Source: Elephas maximus indicus (lineage: Eukaryota; Chordata; Mammalia; Proboscidea; Elephantidae). Taken from it: a DNA stretch of 64,000 bases. The stretch is taken from assembly GCF_024166365.1 (NCBI RefSeq), contig NC_064819.1, positions 164,738,793-164,802,792 on the forward strand, in the 5' to 3' direction. The notes beneath the pieces were generated by a model. It made no database searches. It saw only the letters and a list, made by a program, of their open reading frames with translations, and had not been told where the DNA came from. The position numbers and the translations under genes are program-made. This document shows, one piece after another, positions 46,441 through 60,242 of the stretch. How positions within the stretch are numbered: position 1 is the first letter of the stretch; every line of letters begins with the position of its first letter.

Positions 46441-49400
46441 AAATATATCTGCAGGGTGGTTGCCTGTGGTTTGAGAGCAGCCCACTGCCATGCAACTAAG
46501 TGGAAAGATTCTGGTACCATGCTCTGAGTGATTGCTTTCAAATACATCTGATAGTTCAAAGAAAGGCAGTAACTGGTTCACAAGACTCGGCATAATCTCT
46601 GATTCCTTGGGCAGCAGTATTGTCAGTTGCTAGCTATTTTAAACCCAGGTGGGCAAAAAATTGTCTTTGGAAAATGCAGTATTGTCATTTTATCAAACTA
46701 ACAGATTTTTTTTTTTTTTTACATTATGCTTACCAAACCGAAGGTTTTATGCTCAACTCCAGGCATATTTAACTTTGGTTTCGATAGTTTTAGGGTTCAC
46801 ATGTGTCTTAGAGATAATTTAATACCATATTTCATTTAATGTTCACTTATATTCTACTTTTGCCACACTTATAAGTTAGTGTTCTAAATTGATTCAGAAG
46901 AATTAATCTCCAAGCACTCTTGCCTTCCTCTGCCAGCTGGTCCCTTTGCAGGTCCTTTAGAAAATATTGAACTGGTAAAAATAAAGATCTTACTTTGTTA
47001 AGTGGTTATCCTATCAACAGAAGATCAAAACAGGGTCTAGTCAATTTTCAAACCAATCAATTGAACCCCCTTAGGTATAAATGGGCAATGTGAGCTATAT
47101 GATAGCTCTTTGAAAGTTATAAAACAAAGGAATAATTTATTTGGGTAAAGTTTCTTTACTTGTAAAAATGATAGTTTCTTATTGTGATATTTAAGAGGTA
47201 GGCTAGGTAATCAGATAGATATTTTTAGATGTGTTGTAAAACTGAAGTTTTGCTCTACTGAAAAACAAAAACAAAAAAACTTCCAAATCATCACAAGTAG
47301 AAGAACAAGATTCTTATCGGTAAGCATTCAGCATAGAACTCTTCTCTATTCTCTTTCTTTAGTCAGAGCTATCATACTATGTCATGTGGAACAAAAATTG
47401 AAGATCTCAATTGTGTTCTGAGTGATCCTTCTGCGAGTGACTCAGGTGATCTCTATTTTTGAGGAAAAAAGCCACAACAACAACAACAAAATTCTTCTAG
47501 TTATAATATTACTTACATAATGGAAAATATGAACAGTTTTGTACTCAGATGCCAAATTTTCCTTGGAGAAAGGATTGGGAAATAATATAATAAAGCCAGG
47601 GAAAAGAAAACGTATCTATCCCTGATACCATAAATTTCATAGGAATTCTGTAAATTTGAACCAAACATTTAATTCCTAAATTAATAAAACTTAAAAATAA
47701 GTGAGAAAAGATGAGCAATGACGGTAGGGACAGCGCATATTAGTCAGGGTCCCATCAGGAAAATAGAAACCACTCTAGGTTTTTCAAGGAGAAAGGAATT
47801 AAGGCAGGGAACTGGTTGAAAAGTCATTAGAAGGATAGACGAACAAAAGGAAAGGACACATTGTTCAGAAATCAGCTAACTGCTGCTACCTCTGCTACCG
47901 CCACCGCCACCACAGCTGCTGCTGTTGGAACCCTGGTGCTGGACCCCTGCCGATGCTGTGGAAACTGCCGCCAACATTTCCTCTGCTGCTGCTCTTACTA
48001 CCACTAGGAGGTAATAGTAGTGAGATGTTCTAGTTGATCTGTCAAAGATCTGTAGGTGCAACACATGAAGAGAGAGGGGTGGAAGTGTGCTCTGTGTTGA
48101 CCTGGAGAATGATGACTCTGTATTTGTTGTAGATAAGTATCGAAGGAAGTAGAGTAAGTAATGTCTGAGACATAATAAATTTTTACAGAAAGTTCACTAA
48201 AGGATGTTGTAGCCCACCTCAAGTGTTTTGAAAATTGATTCTGATGATATAACTAGTGTGTTCTATTTCACCAGCATGGGGCATTTATGTTTCCTTTAGT
48301 TTACAAGTTATGAAAATGCAAGTCCTCTCATATCCAAAACCTGACCTTTTCTTGGATTTTCTCTTTTCATACAGTTCAAAGTAAAATTTACTGGTCTGTA
48401 AATTAGTTCTTCTTGTTATTCATCTGCCGCTACTGTTAAGGAGAGAAGGAGACCCCAGGTATTCTCATGGCCCCTAATTAAGACCAATCTCCATAGAGCT
48501 GGTTTGTGAGCAATCCTGTCTGCTGGACTATTTCATTCTTTATTTTATCCCACCTACTGTCTCTGAAAAACTGGGGTTACGCCACCCATTACTGCCTACA
48601 CTGTGGTAGAACTGGATCTGATACATTGGCGAGGCATCAGACACAAATGCTGGGGAATTGAATTCTTACTTTCCTACTCTTTTGGAGGTGGCTATTTAAA
48701 CTGGCTTTTTTTTGACTAAGTAGGTAAGCCAAATAACTACTTGAATATTTTCCTTTTACCAAATTGACCAGGTGTTTGGCAGGACTGAGAGATTAATTAA
48801 ATAAAAACGGTCACTTCAGCATATAACTTTGTTCTACCCTGTTTCTTTAAAAGTATTTTTTATTGTAACCACTGAGTGACTGAAAATCGGTGTGCTTCAT
48901 ATGACAAGGTAACCACAAGTGTTTAATGTTTTCCTAGAAATTCATCTAAGATAGAGTAACTGGCTTGAAATGCAAATCATTGGCACCCACATTTTCTTTA
49001 TACCCGTCACTTTCTACCACCTCTTATCAACTCTTCTGAGTCCAACCAGACCTTTTCCTAATATTTAATCCTCCATAATATCTGTGTCTTTCTCCTGCTG
49101 TTAACTAGCTCCATAGTTCTGTTGAGAAATTGCATGGCTATCTATGAACACCTAGATCTGTTCCGCATCACTTTTGGTAGTAGAGGGCTAGTATTTTGGG
49201 TGTACTATTGTAGAACATAGGAGATATCACATTCTTATGGACCCTAATTAAGGACCTATTTCTCTTGTGCAGTCAATGGGGTTGTTTGCAGCCTTGAGAG
49301 TCCATTGCAGTTGAGGAAGTCATAGATCAGATTTGGGTGTGTTTCTCTTTCCTAAGGATACTACAATACAGTCAAATGCTCGCATAACTTAAAAAAATAT

Positions 49401-50263
49401 TCTCGTAGGGACCGTGGGGGTGTCTGTATGATCTGAGGTAACAGTTCAACTGCATTTGGACCAAGACTTAAGATGGAGTTTATCATACTTGATGAGTCTC
49501 ACAGTCATTCCATGAAGTTTGTAACTTACCATGAGGCTCCATGATCAAATTAATGGTTGTGATGTGATGGGATTTATTGGTGAGGCACACTGTGATAGAA
49601 GCAAAGAGGATAGTCCAGAAAAGGGACTCAGGTCTTGGCAGAAAGCTATCGATTAGGGACGGACAGGCACAGGTTAGGATGGGAAATGGGCTTGGCTAAT
49701 GTCAGAGCTTTAATGGGCAAGTAAGTCATGGTGATCAAGGAGTTTGGATTCCGAGCTGTGCTTTAGGGAAGCAATTGGCACCTTATGTCCAAGCCAAAGA
49801 GGCAAGAGGAACATGGTGATGGGTAATATATGTGTGTGTCTTGGTTCTATCTGTGATAGTTTTATAAATTTACATGAATAATTCACAGTGTAGATAGTCC
49901 ATTTCTAGGTAACTGAGACTTGGCTGTAGAGAGAGGACAATTAAAAAGGCATGCCATGTAGATGGTGTTTTATGCTTTCTGAGTCTGTGCTTTGACCTGG
50001 TCTAAATTGTTATCATCAGAAATAAATCACCACTGACATTTCATTCTGTCTGAAATCTTATTCTGTGTTCTTGAAAAATATTTGGTTTGGCAAATAAAAA
50101 TTGGCAGCTACTATCTGTAGAGAACCTCTCCCTTGAGATGAAGTTGACAGCACCATTTAATATAAATCCAATTCTCCCCACAGGAGAGTTGTGAAGATTA
50201 ATGAAGTCATCTTTTAAAAAAATTCTTTGATAGCATGTGGTACGAAAGACTTTTTGTCTATCA
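46441..50263. other. non-coding stretch
   Basis: No gene is recognised in nearly 4 kb. A possible antisense LTR end lies at 47745-47860 (ttagtcagggtcccatcagg, like 16635 onward). A ctgctg/ccgcca-rich patch lies at 47881-47995 and causes a Ser/Gly-rich chance frame on the minus strand. T runs lie at about 45680 and 46707-46720. Confidence 0.45.
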
Positions 50264-50710
<447 letters not shown>

Positions 50711-52629
50711 ATCTCTCTTATAGAAGAATATCTTTCAAGTGTACTTGACTTTGACCCAGAGTAAGAAATACATTTTGCAATACACTCTAGTGCATGCATG
50801 TGCACATGCCAGATACACAAACATACATATGAAACTCTATCATGTTCTATTAAGGGGAAAAAACTGATTTAGAGCCACTAAATTGGTTTCATGCTCTCAA
50901 GTTGTGACTTGTAGCTTGAAAACACTACTAGTGCATGTTCTACATAAACAGATACGCGTTTAAAAAATCTCTATGCCAAAATGGTCTATAAAAATAATTG
51001 TAAATAGGAAACGAGAGCACAAGACTCAGAAAAGTGTTTAACTAGAGCTGAGTTCTTTTCTTTAGGGACGCTGTGGTGGTGGAGAGGGTCTATAACAAGT
51101 TGCCTCTGAGCTCAACCTAATTGAGTACCGTCTCCCCTATGGGGTTTCTGATTGAACCCTCCTTTCTTTATTACTGTGAATGGTACACACATTAACAGGC
51201 TAATTCCTATATATGGTTTGATATATGCTTTTTTTTTTTTTACAAAAAATAAGTAGATTATTATTATTTTTTAAAATATGTGTTTGAAAGGATTGGAGTT
51301 ATTTCACATGCATTTTTGCATCCATATGCACATTCAGATAACTACAAGATAACTCCACATTCAGTTGTGGCCCTGCTTACATTGTCCTACAGGAATCGAG
51401 ATGACAGTCTTTCTCAGTACCATCTGGGTTTGGACAACCTCATAGAGCATTCAGATATTTGCCCATGTTATGTTGGAATATTTCCCCAAGTCAAATTAGA
51501 CAACATCTCTACCCAGTTGCTTAGCTTTGTCAAAACAATTGGCCCATTTTGTGGAAATAGCCTGATTTTATACCTTAATGATCACCCCACCACACATTAA
51601 CTGCTATCCCTGTTTTCCTAAGTTAGGAAGTCTAAAAATCAGAGTACCTTATACTTCACCACATGCTTTTGATAACTTAAATTTCACCTTCATTTTTAAG
51701 GAGTACTCTATATTCAAAATCTCACACTGTTTTGTAAGTCTTTCACCAAGAATCTGTACAGAATGGTAACATGCTGTTTTGATTACATCTCAGCTCATCC
51801 ATTTAAGAAAGCTGAAAAGTTGTTTCAGCAGATTTCCTGCAGGTGTAACTGATTACCTGGGCTCCATTTGTTCAGTAAGATAAATGGAACACTTAGATCT
51901 TCTTGAGATTGGGGCTGGAAGGGGAAATTCTGTGATGAATTGCCTAAGAAGCAAAGAGTTCCCCATCCCTGAAAATATTTAATCATAGACTTGGTGACTG
52001 CTTGTTAGACACATAGTGGAAAGCATGGCAATGCAGGATTAGGTGGTTTGTAAGGTCTCATACAGTTGATAGATTCTATGAGTCTAGATTATGTGAAAAG
52101 ATTGACATATTTAGTCTTAGGATATATTGAATTTTCAGTGACGTGCAAGTAGACTGGCACTCATGAAATCTGGCACACAAAGTTCTAAGTCATTACTAGT
52201 TAAGTCTGAGTTCAGCATGACAACAGCTTCAGACAAACTTGTGCTGAATATGTTTTTCAGCTTAAGATTTCCGTCACTATTCTTCAGTCTCATTCTTCTC
52301 CCTTTTTGTGGGATGTTAAACACTGGATTCATTAAAAAGTCATTAAAATTTAAAGATTGGGTAATCCAGATAGTGCCAGGCATGAAAAATCTTTGAAGAA
52401 CCTCTAATGATGGTTGTTAACCATTTTGAGGTCACAGATATTTTGAGACCCTAACCAGAAAAATGCACATTGTATTTTATAGGCTCAGCAGATTCACCTC
52501 AGATTAAGAATCCTTGAAAAGAAGATGTATCCTCTCGAGAGTTTCACATTCTCGGTTCCTAGGAACTGTCAAAACATAGAAATTAGTCTTCAAGTTATTC
52601 TCATGAGGCACTGAATCTTTGTGCAAATT
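50711..52629. other. non-coding stretch
   Basis: No gene is recognised. A MIR-like tail may lie at about 51955-52085 (gtaaggtctcatacagttga, gattctatgagtcta). The frames at 51280-51769 have no family resemblance. Confidence 0.45.
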
Positions 52630-53600
52630 GACAAAAGCAATGAATACCTTCCCCCAACCAACAATAACTATGAATTATGTGAAGAACATTGAAAATCATC
52701 CCAGAATTGAAAAGGAATTTATAAGCATAAAAATGATAGAAGAAATTACAAAGAAAAAAGGCCATTGGATTTGACTAAAAATGAATAACAGTTCATCAAA
52801 TAACATCGTAAATAAGATTAAACAGAAAATGAGAAATTGGGGGAAATTAATTGCAACAAGCATTCGGTATATGTAAATGGCTTTTTCAAACTCTTGAGGG
52901 AAACATTAAACATGAATATAAAAACGGCCAAAGTATATGAAAATAGCATTATTGAGTGATTATCATGTGGCAGAAAACACCCTTGTCCTCAATAAACTTA
53001 ATTCACCGTAAATTAAATACAAATGACCAATTAACATATGAAAAACGCCCAGTTTCACTTAGTAATAAAATAATGCATAAAATTATTTTGCCTTATGTTA
53101 GTAGAGGCAAAGAATAATAACATTGAATAGTATTGAAGGAATGAGAAAGATGCATTTCCCTACTGTAGTAGGTTTCACTGGGGCAACTCTTCTGGAAAGC
53201 ATGCTGGCAATGCGTAGTAAGGGTTTTAAAATGTACGTATCCTTTGTTCTACCTCTTCCTTTTCTAGGAATCTGTTTCAAAAAAAGTAGGAAAAACCTTG
53301 GACAAATATTTACTTACAAAAATGTCCATTGAAGTATTAGGTATAATAAAAAAAATTTATTTTATTGAAAAATATATACCACAGTCCAAATTGTGTTAAA
53401 ATAATACATATGGCTGCAGAAAAAACTAATATAGAAACATTGTTGATTTTGATTTTATTTTTTGCTTTTGTAGTTTTAAAGTTTCTATGTAACTTGTATT
53501 GTTTTATGTAACTTGTATTATTTTTACATTGAAACATTACTATAATAAAATATAACCAGTGATTATCACTGGCTGCTGAATTATACATAATTTTTTATTT
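52630..53600 (+). mobile_element. ancient LINE-1 (L1M-like) ORF2 end and 3' region
   Basis: The sense order 'gaccaattaacatatgaaaa' and 'cccagtttcacttagtaata', then 'ggggcaactcttctggaaag' and 'tttctaggaatctgtttcaa', followed by 'aaaatgtccattgaagtatt', is the familiar C-terminal ORF2 and 3' part of old L1s. It is heavily mutated. Confidence 0.7.
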
Positions 53601-54477
53601 ACTTGTCTGTTTTTCAAATTCTTTACAATAAGCATTTTAATGCCTTTTATAAATACAGAGAAAAAATTATTAAAAACATATCTTGACTGTAACTGTAGGA
53701 ATATATTAATTTTATTTCCCCAAATGCCCATAATAGATAGAGCTTATTAATATGGAGAAGACACCCGGTAGAGCCAACTGTCTGTAGAAACTGTTATTTA
53801 ACTTGATAACATTTATCGGATTTTGACTCATGGAAAGAGGAGACAGAACTGAGTATTTCCCACTTGATAGCTAATCTAATTATATAGTTTCAAAAAGGTC
53901 ACTCTTTGAACTTTCAAATATTCTTAAATTGTACCAGCATTTGTGATGTTTACAAATTGATTCACAGAGGTACAGGTTTTAATTTAAACACTTGCATCGC
54001 TTATTAAATCTTTCTCATAGATTTACAGTAAAGCATTTTAAACCACGTTTATTTTTTAATCTCTCTCTTTTTTTTTTTTACATTAAACCTTGAGGAGAGC
54101 AAATCAGTTGTCTTTTAGAAAACCATAGCAAAAAGCTACATAAAAGTCAAGCATCTGTAGGGATCTTAATACACAAGCGATACACCAGTGCTTTATTACT
54201 ACATTCAACTTAAAAACTGAAAAGAGAGGTTTAAAGAGATTTGTAAGGTGTCTTAATCTCAAAAACCTTTTCAAAGTTTATATGAGAAATCTTCCTATTT
54301 GTTAACATCTAGCTATACTTCCTTCCACACCCACATATAATTATGAATAGGATATAAATATGAACATAAATATAAATACCACACACACACCTACACACGT
54401 GTACACATGCAAACGCACACCACCAACTACATCCCCTGGAGTATGATTTGTCTCCCTTACCTTTCTCATTCATTCCA
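53601..54477. other. non-coding, AT-rich
   Basis: No gene. It includes a T run near 54068-54080 and a (CA)-type repeat at about 54380-54421. Confidence 0.5.
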
Positions 54478-54600
54478 TCATCTATTCATTCCACCAATTA
54501 AATGTTTCCTGAATACCTGTTATGTGATAAATACTTAGGCACCATAGATACCAAGATTGGTCAGATATATTCTGGGTTTGAGGAAGTTACAATGAAGTGA
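54478..54600 (-). mobile_element. LINE L2 3' end fragment
   Basis: 'tcattccaccaattaaatgt', 'ttcctgaatacctgttatgt' and 'aggcaccatagataccaaga' are the antisense L2 3' order. Confidence 0.8.
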
Positions 54601-54613
54601 GTAAGAAGTATCA

Positions 54614-54829
54614 TTGTTGTTGTTAGTTGCTAGTTACCATGGAGTCATTTCTGACTCATGGGGACCCCATGAGTGCAGAGTAGAACTGCACTTCCCAGGG
54701 TTTTCAAGGCTGTGACCTTTTGGAAGCAGATCACCAGGTCTGTCTTCTGAGGGCCTCTAGGTTGGCTTGAACTGGCAACCTCCTGGCTAGTAGTCAAGCG
54801 CTTAACCATTTATGCCACCCAGGGACTCC
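54614..54829 (-). mobile_element. AfroSINE variant (longer-body subtype)
   Basis: 'agttaccatggagtcatttc', 'ggaccccatgagtgcagagt', 'gaagcagatcaccaggtctg' and 'tatgccacccagggactcct' follow the same order as 10117-10312. Preceded by 'gttgttgttag'. Confidence 0.85.
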
Positions 54830-55098
54830 TAAGACAAATATACAAATGATACTACTGGTTGTGCTATAACAGAAAGAGCTACAAAGTACTATGTAAGTAC
54901 TAACAATGGGATGACTAACCTGCCTTGATCGGTGGCTGGGAAGGGTAGGAAATAACATTTAAAATTGGTCTAATGAGTAGGATTTTCATAGTGGAGGGGA
55001 AAAGGGAATTCCAGGGAGCAGGAATTGCACATAAAAAAAAAAAATCAATTTATGAATGTATACCCATGTTTAACAGGGACAAAACTGTAGGGTGAGTA

Positions 55099-55267
55099 AA
55101 CCAAAACCAAACCAAACCCGTTGCCATCAAGTCAATTCCAACTCATAGAGACCCTTTAGGGCAGAGTAGAGCTGCTCCATAGAGTTTCCAAGGAAAGCCT
55201 GGTGGATTACAACTGCTGACCTTTTGGTTAGCAGTTGTACCACTTAACCACTACACCACCAGGGCTT
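55099..55267 (-). mobile_element. AfroSINE with 14-bp target duplication
   Basis: A minus-strand copy. Flanks 'ctgtagggtgagta' (55085-55098) and 'ctgtagggtaagta' (55268-55281) differ at one position. The body runs from 'aaccaaaaccaaaccaaacc' to 'ccaccagggctt'. Confidence 0.95.
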
Positions 55268-55385
55268 CTGTAGGGTAAGTAGAGAGGAATAATTGCAGAG
55301 GTTCAATTGTGAAGGACTTTGTACATTGGGCCGTATTTATGTCTCAGTTCTAGTAGTCTGGGACATGACCATTATCAAGCTCCTA

Positions 55386-55430
55386 AAGTCGAAATCCACT
55401 TGATGGTAATTGGTTTGGTTTTTTGGTTTT
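55386..55430 (+). mobile_element. AfroSINE 3' tail remnant
   Basis: Only 'aagtcgaaatccacttgatg' and the gg-ttt rich tail are present. Confidence 0.7.
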
Positions 55431-56051
55431 TGGAAGCGTCATTATTTCAAGGTCAAGGGCCATATTGTTATTAGTCTGATCCAAGAATGGTAGGCCTCTT
55501 CTGTGCAGAGGCTTCCTCTCATCCTGGTGAAGAAGTGCTTTGCTGAAACACATGGTCTCTTCAGGTGTACCTCTTTAGAATCAAGCGGTAAACAATGCCT
55601 AGCGTCAGCTATCACAGGACTTTCTCATTTGCAATGACCCAGGAAGACCAAACTCTGTTAATAAGCAGCGAATACCTACTCAGGCTGGTAACTGGGTCAA
55701 AATGTTAATTACTCTTCAATAGCCATTTTTTTTCTGTCTTCATGTGCTCTTTCACCTTCTCAGAGACTCTAATTGAGTTTGAATTTTCCTTTCTGCTGAG
55801 ACTACTGTCGTGTTAAAAATAAGTTAGCCCTTTGCCTGTCTCCCTGACACCTGTGATCTCAGGCATCATCAACTTCTCTCCCTTTCCAAGTTAATTATAT
55901 TCAGTGTGAGCTGAATTTTCAAATCCATCTGTTTTCCCCATCTCTGTAGGCAGTTTATTTATATCTATTCTTTGAAATAGAAAAGGGATCAAACAACAGT
56001 TTCTTCATACTTTCAACATTTTGAAATCTAAACAATAACCATTTCTTTCAG

Positions 56052-56132
56052 GATAAAATTTTTGGAAGAGAACTTCATTTCACAACTGCTCTGAGCCTAA
56101 GCACTGACAATGAAGAGCCCAATACAGCCAAG
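56052..56132 (+). other. weak candidate exon (81 nt)
   Basis: The segment is preceded by 'accatttctttcag' and followed by 'gtatgt' after AAG, so both splice consensuses are good. In phase 0 it is open for 27 codons, beginning DKIFGRELHFTTALS and ending EEPNTAK; the other two phases contain stops. I do not recognise the peptide and see no partner exon. It could be a non-coding RNA exon, a decayed exon or chance. Confidence 0.2.
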
Positions 56133-56219
56133 GTATGTCTCCTCTGTTATTCTCTCCTATAGGCACATATCATGATATATAATTACACACTAATTTATGT
56201 GTTAGCATGTTTAATGATA

Positions 56220-56345
56220 ACTGGACTCTGTAAAGGCAGGAAGATATTTTGTTAACCAATCTATACCTAAAACTTAGTATATTACCTGGAGTATGGTAGG
56301 TACCCAATAAATAATTGTAGAATAAAGGAAGGAAGGAATGAATCA
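56220..56345 (+). mobile_element. LINE L2 3' end fragment
   Basis: 'gactctgtaaaggcaggaag', then 'gagtatggtaggtacccaat', then 'aaataattgtagaataaagg' and a gaaggaatgaat end match the L2 sense 3' terminus. Confidence 0.8.
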
Positions 56346-56444
56346 AGATTCATCGTAGCTGAAATGATTTATACCTTAGAGTTGCACAACATTTTTACCA
56401 CCAAGGGACCATTTTGTTAATTTTTATTTTCATGGATGCTGTTT

Positions 56445-56760
56445 CAGTTAGCTATTGTTGTGTAACAAATTACCCCACAACTTATGACTTAAAACAACAA
56501 TTTGTTATTTCTCACGATTCTGTGGATTGGCTAGATGGTTCCTCTGGTGATTTTACCTGGGCCACTAATATGGCTGCTTTCAGCTGGATGGTCAGCTGGG
56601 CTGTAAGGCCCAAAATGGTCTCACTCACATGTTTGGCAGTTGGTGCTGGCACCATTTGGAGCTGCTCAATGTGGCCTCTCAGCCTCTTGTAGGCTAGGTG
56701 GCTTGCTTACATGATGTCTTAGGGCAGAGCTACAAGGCCTCTGGAGGGCCAGGGTTTGGA
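56445..56760 (-). mobile_element. MaLR-like LTR, antisense
   Basis: 'gtttcagttagctattgttg', 'acaaattaccccacaactta' and 'taaaacaacaatttgttatt' form the usual antisense start of MLT1-type LTRs. The plus-strand frame 56414-56692 lies wholly within it and is not a gene. Confidence 0.7.
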
Positions 56761-56764
56761 ACTC

Positions 56765-57125
56765 ATACAATGTCACTTCTGCCACAATGACCATAAACTT
56801 AGTGGTTTAAAACAACAACAATTTATTCTGGAAGCTCTAGAGGAGATTCTGTTTCCTTGCTGTATCTAGCTTCTGGAGCCTGCCTGCATTCTTCACATCA
56901 CTCCAACAACCTCTTGCTTCTCTTGTCACAGCTCCTACTTTTATCAAATGCCCTTCTGCTTCCCTCTTATAAGGACATTGTGATTACATTGGGCTCACCC
57001 AGATAATCCAGGATAATCTCCCCATCACAAGAGCTCTGCAAAATCTCTTTGGCTATGTAAGGTAACATGCACAGGTTCTGTGGATTAAGAGGTGGATAGC
57101 TTTGGGGGCCATCATTCAGTCTACC
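56765..57125 (-). mobile_element. second MaLR-like LTR, antisense
   Basis: 'aacttagtggtttaaaacaa' and 'ttattctggaagctctagag', then 'cttataaggacattgtgatt' and 'gccatcattcagtctaccac', follow the antisense MLT1 layout. The same opening block in the previous unit suggests two separate or partly duplicated LTRs. Confidence 0.65.
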
Positions 57126-58108
57126 ACAAATGCTACACCTGCAGGGGTGAAGCCACAAAGCAGTCATAACTGCAATGCTGTGCCTAGCCTCAGGTGGGGG
57201 AGGGGCTCCCTGCAGAATGAACTAATTCTTGGCACAAAGAGATATCAACAAAAAATTGGGGGCAGTGAAAGCAAATATTATTAATTTGTCTATTTTGCTT
57301 TGGTCTGATTCCACAGAACTCTGTGAAGTGGATGAAAAATTAATCTTTGCCATCCTTACCAAAAGTCCAGGTAAATTATGGGGAGTCAGTTTTTTTTTTT
57401 TTTTTTTAAACTTTACAATTTTTAAAGCACAATTATCCAATCTTTATTTAATCATTAAACTTTCAGGAATTTGTTATAACCATTGTCAAGAGTAATTTTC
57501 TTATCATATTTTGTCCACTGTCTCACAAAGGAGGAATTATGGTTCGGGGAAAGAACTCAGGACTAGCTTCTAAGTATTCAATAGGTGTGGATTTCAATAC
57601 ACATGGCACTGTTTGATAAAAATAATTTGATCTATCTGGAGTTCATCTGTAACACCTGATTATCTCTAAAGTATCTTTCTGATCCAAAGTGCCATGACTC
57701 TAACCCATGAGAAGCAGGAATTTCTGTGACTTCAAGAGTAATACAAGTGCCTACATTTTTGAGAATACTGTATGGTAATGAGTGCCTTCATACTATTGGC
57801 TATATTTAGGACACACTTCACTAATTCTGAAATCTTTATTCTTCATGCAGGAGAAACTATTTCTGTTAAGGAAATCTGAAATCCTTTGTATAAGAAAGCC
57901 TTAAAAGTAGAAGCTACCAGGAAGTAAATTATACAAGCAATTTTCACTCATTAATTTATATTAATCACTGATCAAAGTTTAAATGAGGCACCTAAAATTG
58001 AATAAGCACACAGGAAGGATACAATTATGATTTTATGTAATAACTAGCACCTGCATGTTAATTAGATATGTGAAACTGATCATTATTAACTTCACTTGAA
58101 AGTTAAAC
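57126..58108. other. non-coding, AT-rich
   Basis: No gene is recognised. A T run lies at about 57391-57407. Confidence 0.5.
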
Positions 58109-58118
58109 GTGTATACAC

Positions 58119-58277
58119 AAACCCTAAACTCATTGCCATTGAGTTGATTCCGATTCATAGGGACACTATAGGACAGAGTAGAACTGCCCATAGGGTTTCC
58201 AAGGAGCAGCTGGTGGATTCGATCTGCTGACTTTTAGTTAGCAGCTGAGCTCTTAACCACTGTGCCACCAGGGCTCC
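58119..58277 (-). mobile_element. AfroSINE with near-exact target duplication
   Basis: A minus-strand copy from 'aaaccctaaactcattgcca' to 'gccaccagggctcc'. Flanks 'gtgtatacac' (58109-58118) and 'atgtatgcac' (58278-58287) are an aged duplication. Confidence 0.93.
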
Positions 58278-58287
58278 ATGTATGCAC

Positions 58288-60242
58288 AGTATGGACAAAA
58301 ATGCAAAACAGCATTTCTGTCAAACAACCTCTGCATATAAATGTGTTTATGCATAGAAAAGCTATATAAAGGAACAAAAATGAATTAGTCACCCTTTTTA
58401 TTTTGTACCTGTATTAAATGCTAAAACTTTAAAATTCTTAATTAATATAAATTAATTGATTGACTAGTTTCCATATTGGAATATTTGAGGCCCATTGGAA
58501 ACACTGTCAGAAAAATGTTGGTTTAAAATAATATTTAAAATATTTAAATAATATTTTTTGTAATAGAAAACAGAAGCAATTACTCTTTAATTATCAAATT
58601 ATAACATCTGTTTATGACCCTTCATGTGGGATCTTCAGATGTCAGGGTTATTGCCTGAATGAACCCTGACTGTTGCACCTTAGAGATATGAGAATCAAGG
58701 CCCCTGGAATTGTAGCCATGGTACAGCTTTTGATGGTAGCTGTAAAGGATCATTCATCTTCTGTGAGTAGTTCCCAAGGCTCAGCCACAGAACTAAAGTG
58801 TCTCAGATGTGACCTGTCTGAGGTTGTAGTTCTTACGTTGTTTATACGCCCATTCATCCAGATATGCATTTAGATATTATCTTCTGCCAAAACAGTGTCT
58901 AAAAGATCTAGAACCCAATAATTGGGTTAAAAGTCATTCCTTTGGTTGTAAAATTTGACTCAAATATAATTGAGATACAAAAAAGGCAGAATAAGCCATT
59001 CAAAAGGCCGATCTTTGTGACTATTTTTCTAAAAAGGGCTGATTAAAAATCAGGTTCAGATGTCCGTGGAACAAGCAATTTTCTGTACCTAGATGAAGGA
59101 GGTGGATTTAGAGATTTCATCCACAAACAAAATAACAGTATATGACTTTGTGGAGAATATAGGTTTTTAAAAGCAGTTTTTTCTTTCCTTAAACTATATC
59201 AAAGTGCATGTTTCATACAAGCTAAAGAGGAAAAGATGGACAGAATGAATACCTTGAATTTGAGGGCTATTTACTTTTCATGCACTTGAACAAATAGAGT
59301 CTGTAACTTAAACAAAATGTGTCTAAGTGTATGTACAGCATCCCGAAGCGAAGAACACTATTATTAAAATGCAGACACTGCTTTCTACAGTTAGCAGGAA
59401 TAAGAACAAAGCTAAATCCAAAAGAATATGCTTAAACCATCTACTCATTTCTTTCAGACTTTAGTTCATTTCTTGTAGGGTTGCAGGAGAAAGCAAAAGA
59501 CACTAAGTTACTGGCCGTCTCCAGGATGTTAGGTACAGAACAGACTGACATCGTGGAGCATGGAAAAAGACAAAACCAGGCAGATCTGGATTTCATCCCA
59601 GCTCTTCTGCAGCTGTGCAGCTTTAAGCCTATCACTTAACCTTTTCGTGCCTTAGCAAACCAAAGTGACAATGCTTACCTCACAGCTTGCGATGCATAAA
59701 CTACACATTGCATGTGTACGGCAGATTGTGACTGTGAGCTAAAAGGTGGGGCTTGGTTATTGAATTATTAGATTGGCCCATATGAAATTGCCATTTTTGT
59801 GGGTCAAAAATAGCTGAACATCAGACCTCATTGTAAGATGGTCTCCCTGGAACCTGGAGGGCACTGTTAAAATGAGGCCACAGTGTGGGCACAAACATCA
59901 GGAGTTGTAGGTTCCTTGGTGAGTTTTCAGTAGATGGTCACAGATGGGCATTTTAATCACGGTAGTCTATAACATGCTCTAATAACATATATCACAACAG
60001 AGCTCAGGTATCTTAGACTATTCCACTCCCTATCCCCTATACAGATCAACATTTTAAATTTTACTGAAGTTAGCACATTAAACTCATTGCGTTTGGATGG
60101 TTGGTTACAATTCTGTTCCATGATGCTAAGGGTCACAAGTGTACAAGAGTAATGGGCACACACATACCATCTCACTTGCCTTTCTAATTATGCCAATAAC
60201 AAAGACAAGCCTATCTAGACTCTCAGTGATCTACTTGTTCTC
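58288..60242. other. 3' flank and possible 3' UTR of MCHR2
   Basis: On the minus strand this follows the MCHR2 stop codon, so the proximal part is presumably its 3' UTR. I could not fix the polyadenylation site. A MIR lies at 59555-59720. Otherwise no element was recognised. Confidence 0.5.
59555..59720 (+). mobile_element. MIR-family SINE
   Basis: 'gcagatctggatttcatccc', 'gcagctttaagcctatcact', 'taaccttttcgtgccttagc' and 'atgcttacctcacagcttg' follow the MIR order on the plus strand. Confidence 0.8.

Noticed and set aside
47876..48064. Ser/Gly-rich frame suggestive of a low-complexity protein
   Set aside because: It arises from a ctgctg/ccgcca-rich patch and has no gene context.
56414..56692. 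92-codon plus-strand frame
   Set aside because: It lies inside an antisense MaLR-like LTR and follows its conserved blocks.
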